NCBI GenBank assembly: GCA_023395695.1
Contig: JAEWYJ010000329.1
Span: forward strand, 1 to 10,096
Direction of reading: 5' to 3'
DNA length: 10,096 bases
From: Bacillota bacterium
Lineage (GTDB): Bacteria; Bacillota; Clostridia; Oscillospirales; Ruminococcaceae
The notes beneath the pieces are model-generated. The model worked only from the letters and a program-made list of their open reading frames with translations, was not told the origin of the DNA and did no database searches. Position numbers and translations under genes: made by a program. The first letter of the stretch is position 1; the number at the start of each line of letters is the position of its first letter. This document shows, in pieces, positions 5,866 through 10,096 of the stretch.

Positions 5866-7686
5866 ATGAAGAAATTACTTTCCTATCAGATCGTCGATTA
5901 TCTGGAGCGCCGTGGAGTGGAGTATGTGTTTGGTCTTTGCGGTCATACTGTTATTGCCATGCTGGACGCGCTTGAGAAGAGCACAAAGATTAAATATGTC
6001 TCAAACCGTCACGAGCAGATTGCATCCACCGCGGCCGACGGCTATGCGCGCGTTGCCCATAAGGCGAGCGTTGTAATGTGCCATATCGGCCCCGGCATGA
6101 CCAATGCCCTGACCGGCGTAGCCAATGCGGCGTTTGACTCTATCCCCATGGTCGTCATTGCGGGCGATGCGCCCAGCTATTATTATGGCCGTCACCCGCA
6201 TCAGGAGGTCAACCTGCACTGCGACGGCTCGCAGTATGACATCTATAAGCCCGTTGTCAAGCGCGCGTGGCGTATAGACGATCCTGAAGCGATGCCTGCC
6301 ATCCTTGACAAGGCGTTTCGCCTTGCCGAAAGCGGACGCCCTGGCCCGGTGCTGATCTCGGTTCCAATGGACATGTTCTCGCGTGAGATCGACACCGACC
6401 TGTTTGAGCGGACCTATCTAGACAGCGATCTGACCATTCGTCCCGCCCTTGCGCCCGACGCCGCCAAAGCAATTGCCAAGCGCCTTGTTGAGGCTAAAAA
6501 TCCCCTCATGCATGCGGGCGGCGGCATTTTGCTGGCGCAGGCTTCCGACGAGCTGGCGGCGCTGGCCGATTTCCTCGACATACCCGTCTCGCGTACGCTG
6601 ATGGGTCAGGGCTGCATTTCGGATACGCATCCGCTGATGGCTGGTCAGACCGGCTTCTGGGGCATGGAATTTACCCATAAGCTGACCGCCAACGCCGACG
6701 TTATTCTCGGCCTTGGCACCCGTTTTGCCGAGGCAGACAGCTCCAGCTGGTATCCGGGCGTCACCTTTGACATGAGCAAAACCAAATTTTTGCAAATTGA
6801 TATTGACCCCACCGAAATCGGCCGTAACTACCCTGTGGAGCTGGGCGCGGTGGCAGACCTGAAGTATGCGCTGCAGCAGATTCTTGAAGAAGCCAAAAAG
6901 CTTTGCCCCAACGGTGTTGACCGGCCTGAGCTGCGCGCCGAAATCGCTGCGCAGAAGGCGGCGTTTAAGGCGGCCAATGTCGATATCAGCAACGACAGCC
7001 GGTTCCCGATGACGCCCCAGCGCATCCTCAAGGATGTCAAGGAGCAGCTGCCTGCCGACTCGCTTATCTTTACCGACGTGGGTTGGAACAAGAACGGTGT
7101 CGCACAGCAGTTTGATGTCGAAATTCCCGGCAGCATTCACCATCCGTCGGGTCTGGCAACCATGGGCTTTGGCTCGGCCGCCCTTCTGGGCGCCAAACTG
7201 GCCGCCCCCGAAAAAACGGTCATTACGCTGATCGGTGACGGCGGCTTTGGCACCAACCCCTCGGTGATCGCCACCGCGGTTGAGCAGAACATCCCGGTTG
7301 TATGGGTGGTCATGAATAACGCCGCCTTCGGCACCATCGCCGGTCTGGAATACGGCAATTACGGCACCAAGTTTGGTACGATGTTTGCAACGCCCGACGG
7401 CGAGAGCTACACCCCCGACTGGGCGCAGATTGCCAGAGGCTATGGTATTGAGGCGATCAAGATTACCTCCGCCGACGAATTTGCTCCCGCGCTTAAAAAA
7501 GCAATTGAGGCGAATAAGCCTTACCTGCTGGATGTACCCATGCAGAACATTGCGGTGCCGACGCCCGGCTGCTGGAATATTAACGACATTTATTCCCCCG
7601 ACGGCCGTGTCGTTAACGGCAAGGTTATCCGCAACGCCGAGGGCGTATACGAGCCGCCTAAGCATTCCGCTTCCCACAAAGCCTAG
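5866..7686 (+). CDS. Thiamine-diphosphate-dependent enzyme (acetolactate synthase/2-oxoacid decarboxylase superfamily)
   Basis: A 606-residue, three-domain ThDP enzyme. The N-terminal pyrimidine-binding domain (~1-170) carries the catalytic Glu50 in SNRHEQIASTAADGYAR and the GPGMTNALTGVANA segment. The central domain is ~190-330. The C-terminal pyrophosphate-binding domain (~400-570) carries the ThDP/Mg motif from GDG at 457-459 to NN at 484-485, with 27-residue spacing. Start choice: ATG 5866 (MKKLLSYQIVDYL) matches family N-termini and has AAAGGAG at 5845-5851; an in-frame ATG at 5782 would add 28 residues translated through the GC-rich hairpin. The family decarboxylates 2-oxo acids or joins or cleaves carbon-carbon bonds. 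The segment HPHQEVNLHCDGSQYDIYKPVVKRAWR does not look like acetolactate synthase or sulfoacetaldehyde acetyltransferase as I know them, so I assign no specific reaction. The slightly long tail after residue 570 is unremarkable. Coupled chemistry with the upstream acylating dehydrogenase is likely. Confidence 0.9.
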   Translation: MKKLLSYQIVDYLERRGVEYVFGLCGHTVIAMLDALEKSTKIKYVSNRHEQIASTAADGYARVAHKASVVMCHIGPGMTNALTGVANAAFDSIPMVVIAGDAPSYYYGRHPHQEVNLHCDGSQYDIYKPVVKRAWRIDDPEAMPAILDKAFRLAESGRPGPVLISVPMDMFSREIDTDLFERTYLDSDLTIRPALAPDAAKAIAKRLVEAKNPLMHAGGGILLAQASDELAALADFLDIPVSRTLMGQGCISDTHPLMAGQTGFWGMEFTHKLTANADVILGLGTRFAEADSSSWYPGVTFDMSKTKFLQIDIDPTEIGRNYPVELGAVADLKYALQQILEEAKKLCPNGVDRPELRAEIAAQKAAFKAANVDISNDSRFPMTPQRILKDVKEQLPADSLIFTDVGWNKNGVAQQFDVEIPGSIHHPSGLATMGFGSAALLGAKLAAPEKTVITLIGDGGFGTNPSVIATAVEQNIPVVWVVMNNAAFGTIAGLEYGNYGTKFGTMFATPDGESYTPDWAQIARGYGIEAIKITSADEFAPALKKAIEANKPYLLDVPMQNIAVPTPGCWNINDIYSPDGRVVNGKVIRNAEGVYEPPKHSASHKA

Positions 7687-7734
7687 CTTGCGTTTACATT
7701 GCACCATCTAAATCCCATTCAATATTGCATGGCT

Positions 7735-7761
7735 GCGGCGCTTTTTTAAGCAAAGCGCCGC
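7735..7761 (+). other. GC-rich hairpin between ThDP enzyme and TRAP genes
   Basis: GCGGCGCTTT (7735-7744) pairs perfectly with AAAGCGCCGC (7752-7761) around the 7-base loop TTTAAGC. No T run follows on either strand, so simple termination is unlikely. The 122-base gap from 7687 to 7808 otherwise shows only the DctQ ribosome site and no convincing promoter, so the hairpin may set the relative amount of enzyme and transporter mRNA from one transcript. Confidence 0.6.
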
Positions 7762-7808
7762 CGCCAAACGCAGTAACACTTGCTAAGAAAGGAAATAAAG
7801 GGGGCCTA

Positions 7809-8330
7809 ATGAAGGTTCTCAAATGGTTGGATGAAAGTTTGGAAGAAACAATTCTGGTTGTACTGCTGCTTATTATGTCTTTGGCTATGGGTGCACAGAT
7901 CATAGCAAGATATATTTTTAATAGTCCGCTGTCCTGGTCTGAGGAGCTTTCCCGTTTCCTGTTTGTCTGGTCGGGGTTCCTGAGCATCAGCTATTGCTTT
8001 AAAAAGCAGATATCCATTAAAATTGAGCAGGTTGTGTCCCTGTTGCCTAAGAAGATTGCAGCCGGCTTTAAGATTCTTGAAAAACTTATAATGCTCGTAT
8101 TTTATTTCTATATGGTTCCCTTCGCCTGGACCTACTTTAGCAACGCACTTTCCAGCGGGCAGCTCAGCCCTGCGATGCAGATACCCATGTATATCATCTA
8201 TATTGCGCCGCTGGTTGGCTTTGTTCTAAGTATTATTCGTCTGCTTCAAGGTGTTTTTGAAAAGTGGCTGGTTGTTTCGGGCGACAATAAGGATGCGCCC
8301 GGTCAGCTTGGAGTAGGAGGAGGAAACTAA
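7809..8330 (+). CDS. dctQ: TRAP transporter small permease (DctQ family)
   Basis: A 173-residue inner-membrane protein, the usual DctQ size. Four hydrophobic segments can be seen: ILVVLLLIMSLAMGAQIIARYIF, then FLFVWSGFLSISYCF, LIMLVFYFYMVPFAWTYF and MYIIYIAPLVGFVLSIIRLL. Between the first two lies the family signature SPLSWSEELSRFLFVWSGFL. DctQ pairs with DctM to form the membrane part of a sodium- or proton-driven uptake system. Start choice: ATG 7809 (MKVLKW) has a G-rich ribosome site (AAAGGGGG, 7797-7804) and gives the normal N-terminus; an in-frame ATG at 7725 would add 28 non-hydrophobic residues translated across the hairpin. The stop overlaps the DctM start by one base (TAATG), so the two are translationally coupled. 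The substrate cannot be told from this subunit. Confidence 0.93.
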   Translation: MKVLKWLDESLEETILVVLLLIMSLAMGAQIIARYIFNSPLSWSEELSRFLFVWSGFLSISYCFKKQISIKIEQVVSLLPKKIAAGFKILEKLIMLVFYFYMVPFAWTYFSNALSSGQLSPAMQIPMYIIYIAPLVGFVLSIIRLLQGVFEKWLVVSGDNKDAPGQLGVGGGN

Positions 8331-9628
8331 TGATTGCTGTAATTGTATTTGTTGCATTTTTTGCCCTGCTGATCATTTCGATTCCGATATCTTCGAGTAT
8401 TGCTATTTCCTCCATTGTTCCGTCACTCATGAACCCCAAGTTTGCGGCCAGCGGAACCTATTTGATCCGCGAAATGATTGGCGGCATCAACAGCTTCCCT
8501 TTGCTTGCAATCCCGATGTTTATTTTTTCGGGTATCATTATGGCCAGAGGCGGTATTTCAAAGAAGCTGTTTAACTTCTTTACTTATTTCCTCGGGAATA
8601 TCACAGCCGGCGTACCCTGCGCCGTTATTATTACCTGCCTGTTCTACGGTGCAATTTCCGGTTCTTCGCCGGCTACCGTTGCGGCGGTTGGCAGTATGAC
8701 GGTGCCGGTACTGGTCAGCTTGGGTTACGACAAGAAGTTTTCGACCGCTGTTGTAGCCGTTGCGGGCGGTTTGGGGGTTATTATTCCGCCTTCTATTCCG
8801 TTTGTGCTTTACTGCATGGCTTCCGGCGCATCGGTCGGTCAGCTGTTTATTGCAGGTATTATACCCGGCTTTTTGATTGCATTCTGCCTCATGGGTTATG
8901 CCACTTTTTATTGCCTGCGACATGGCGAGGACAAGGCTAAAATTAATGAGGTTGTTGGAGCGCTGCACAGACAGGGCTTTGCCAAGGTGTTTTTTGACAG
9001 CTTCTGGGCGCTTCTGACGCCGGTCATTATTCTGGGCAGTATCTATTCGGGCATTGCCTCTCCAACCGAGGCGGCGGTACTCTCCGTTTTCTATGCGTTG
9101 TTCATCAGCCTGTTTGTTTACAAGACGCTTAAACTCAACGAATTGTATCAAATTTTTGTTGAAAGTGTGCGCACCTACTCACCGCTTCTGTTCCTGCTTG
9201 CCGCAGCCACCGCTTTTGCACGTGTGCTGACCTTCCTGAAGGTTCCGCAGCTGGTCAGCGGCGCAATCAACGACACTTTTGGCGGCAACAAATTCCTCAT
9301 CCTGCTGGTAGTAAACATTTTCTTGCTGCTGGTTGGTATGGTTATGGACGGTGGCCCCGCCATCCTGATTCTGACTCCTATTCTGCTGCCTATTATGACA
9401 GGAGTTGGCGTTCATCCGCTGCATTTTGGCGTTTTCCTCGTCACAAACCTTGCAATTGGCTTTGTGACGCCGCCTATCGGCATTAATCTGTTTGTGGCCA
9501 GCTCAATTACCGACGTCCCTGTTATGGAGGTGGCAAAGCACGCCATACCGTTTATCCTGCTGTTTTTGGTGGCGCTTGTGCTTATCATTGCCGTTCCTGC
9601 AATCAGCCTTACGCTGGTGGGACTCTAA
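8330..9628 (+). CDS. dctM: TRAP transporter large permease (DctM family)
   Basis: A 432-residue, highly hydrophobic protein of standard DctM length, the ion-coupled transport subunit. Family segments appear in order: IPMFIFSGIIMARGGISKK, GAISGSSPATVAAVGSMTVP, GVIIPPSIPFVLYC, GIASPTEAAVLS, GMVMDGGPAILILTPILLPI and NLAIGFVTPPIGINLFVASSI. The paired SGS/TPPIG-type motifs belong to the inverted-repeat substrate and sodium sites of this transporter superfamily. A strong ribosome site (TAGGAGGAGG, 8314-8323) precedes the ATG at 8330, which overlaps the DctQ stop. The gene is complete, so the permease is expected to be functional with the binding protein encoded just downstream. Together with the three upstream enzymes it suggests import of an organic acid feeding that pathway; this is inferred from gene order. 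Confidence 0.95.
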   Translation: MIAVIVFVAFFALLIISIPISSSIAISSIVPSLMNPKFAASGTYLIREMIGGINSFPLLAIPMFIFSGIIMARGGISKKLFNFFTYFLGNITAGVPCAVIITCLFYGAISGSSPATVAAVGSMTVPVLVSLGYDKKFSTAVVAVAGGLGVIIPPSIPFVLYCMASGASVGQLFIAGIIPGFLIAFCLMGYATFYCLRHGEDKAKINEVVGALHRQGFAKVFFDSFWALLTPVIILGSIYSGIASPTEAAVLSVFYALFISLFVYKTLKLNELYQIFVESVRTYSPLLFLLAAATAFARVLTFLKVPQLVSGAINDTFGGNKFLILLVVNIFLLLVGMVMDGGPAILILTPILLPIMTGVGVHPLHFGVFLVTNLAIGFVTPPIGINLFVASSITDVPVMEVAKHAIPFILLFLVALVLIIAVPAISLTLVGL

Positions 9629-9640
9629 AAATTGTTTCCC

Positions 9641-9663
9641 AATAAGGGCAGCAGCCCTATTTT
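9641..9663 (+). other. Small hairpin with T run between DctM and DctP genes
   Basis: AATA (9641-9644) pairs with TATT (9658-9661) and GGGC (9646-9649) with GCCC (9654-9657), leaving one bulged A and a 4-base loop, followed by TTT. It could act as a weak terminator or as an mRNA 3'/5' end stabiliser. It lies in the 54-base gap just before the DctP ribosome site, where binding-protein mRNA is commonly kept in excess over permease mRNA. Confidence 0.45.
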
Positions 9664-9682
9664 GAAAGGAGAAAGACATACA

Positions 9683-10096
9683 ATGAAAAAGTATTCCAAA
9701 ATGTTAGCACTTGCTCTTTCTATTGCCACTGCGTTTTCTCTGACCGCTTGCGGTTCACAGCCCGCTCCCAGCGCCGCGCCCTCGTCATCGGCGCCAGCGG
9801 CTCCCAGTGCGCCTGCCTCCCAGGCTGGCGGCAACATTGGTGAGCACGCATGGACGCTGGGCATGGACAGCCCGAAGGATACCGTCACCTACTTCTATGG
9901 ACAGAAGCTTTCTGATGAGCTTGCCGCGCTTTCCGGCGGCAAAATGACCCTCGACGTTTACACCGACGGCACGCTTGGCGGCGACGTTGCGTTGCTTGAG
10001 AGCTGCAAGGACGGCAGCGTAACCATGGTTGTGCAGACCACTGCGCCTCAGGTTAACTTTATTCCTGAGCTTGCCGTGTTCGACATGCCCGTGGTG
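9683..10096 (+). CDS. dctP: TRAP transporter substrate-binding lipoprotein (DctP family), 3'-truncated by the window
   Basis: The first 138 codons of a binding protein running off the window. A lipoprotein signal peptide (MKKYSKMLALALSIATAFS) ends in lipobox L20-T21-A22 before Cys23. A Ser/Pro/Ala-rich tether (about residues 25-47) follows, as in many Gram-positive lipoproteins. The mature domain begins HAWTLGMDSPKDTVTYFYGQKLSDEL and contains LSGGKMTLDVYTDGTLGGDVALLESCKDGSVTM, the classic DctP start with its G-x-L-G-x-D turn. GAAAGGAG (9664-9671) lies 11 bases upstream of the ATG. Its position directly after DctQ and DctM makes it the transport partner of this permease. It differs clearly from the lipoprotein at 975-2042, including in its tether, so the two are paralogues, not a recent duplication. 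The ligand-contacting residues lie beyond the window end. Confidence 0.93.
   Translation, partial: MKKYSKMLALALSIATAFSLTACGSQPAPSAAPSSSAPAAPSAPASQAGGNIGEHAWTLGMDSPKDTVTYFYGQKLSDELAALSGGKMTLDVYTDGTLGGDVALLESCKDGSVTMVVQTTAPQVNFIPELAVFDMPVV

Noticed and set aside
6418..7707. Minus-strand open frame (429 codons) opposite the ThDP enzyme
   Set aside because: The plus strand encodes intact ThDP motifs throughout; the reverse translation is rich in Arg, Gly and His without a known fold, as expected for an antisense shadow.
7725..7808. Extended N-terminus for DctQ from ATG 7725
   Set aside because: It spans the 7735-7761 hairpin, adds residues atypical of DctQ, and lacks a ribosome site; ATG 7809 has one.
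8558..9151. Minus-strand open frame opposite DctM
   Set aside because: It lies inside a complete, well-conserved DctM gene and the translation is low-complexity Asn/Arg-rich.
1..10096. CRISPR arrays, tRNA/rRNA genes, insertion sequences, prophage or integration sites
   Set aside because: I found no regularly spaced repeats, no transposase or integrase, no cloverleaf-like or rRNA sequence, and no broken genes other than those cut by the window edges.

Overview
The window is a co-directional stretch (every gene on the + strand) from what looks like an anaerobic, moderately GC-rich Clostridia-type Firmicute, plausibly of the Oscillospirales. This lineage guess rests on strong AAAGGAG-type ribosome sites, AT-rich intergenic DNA between fairly GC-rich genes, a YesN/AraC-like regulator, and a lipoprotein with a Ser/Pro/Ala-rich linker after its lipobox cysteine. 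It is an inference and no species can be named.

Layout. (1) Positions 1-2042 hold the C-terminal part of an AraC/YesN-type regulator, overlapping by ATGA a lipoprotein of the TRAP-transporter substrate-binding family (DctP-like). A strong inverted repeat, probably a terminator, closes this unit. (2) A LysR-family regulator (2178-3074) has its own good promoter. (3) A 289-base AT-rich gap follows, holding two adjacent dyads built from ATTAG/CTAAT half-sites and a terminator- or attenuator-like hairpin. (4) Three catabolic enzymes follow: an HMG-CoA lyase-like DRE-TIM metallolyase (3364-4278), a CoA-acylating aldehyde dehydrogenase of the SauS/AdhE-N-terminal type (4357-5772), and a thiamine-diphosphate enzyme of the acetolactate synthase/decarboxylase superfamily (5866-7686). 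(5) A complete TRAP membrane pair comes next, DctQ (7809-8330) and DctM (8330-9628), then the beginning of a second DctP-type binding lipoprotein (9683 to the window end).

How it may work together (inference). The TRAP system imports a carboxylate or other small organic acid. The three enzymes are chemically compatible with a chain in which a 2-oxo acid is decarboxylated to an aldehyde (ThDP enzyme), the aldehyde is oxidised to an acyl-CoA (CoA-acylating dehydrogenase), and a 3-hydroxyacyl-CoA is cleaved to acetyl-CoA plus an oxo compound (HMG-CoA lyase-like). The LysR protein is the obvious local regulator. The first binding protein, coupled to the AraC/YesN-type regulator, is more likely to be a ligand sensor than the transport partner. 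The substrate cannot be read from sequence. GC-rich hairpins between several cistrons suggest that transcript levels are tuned gene by gene.
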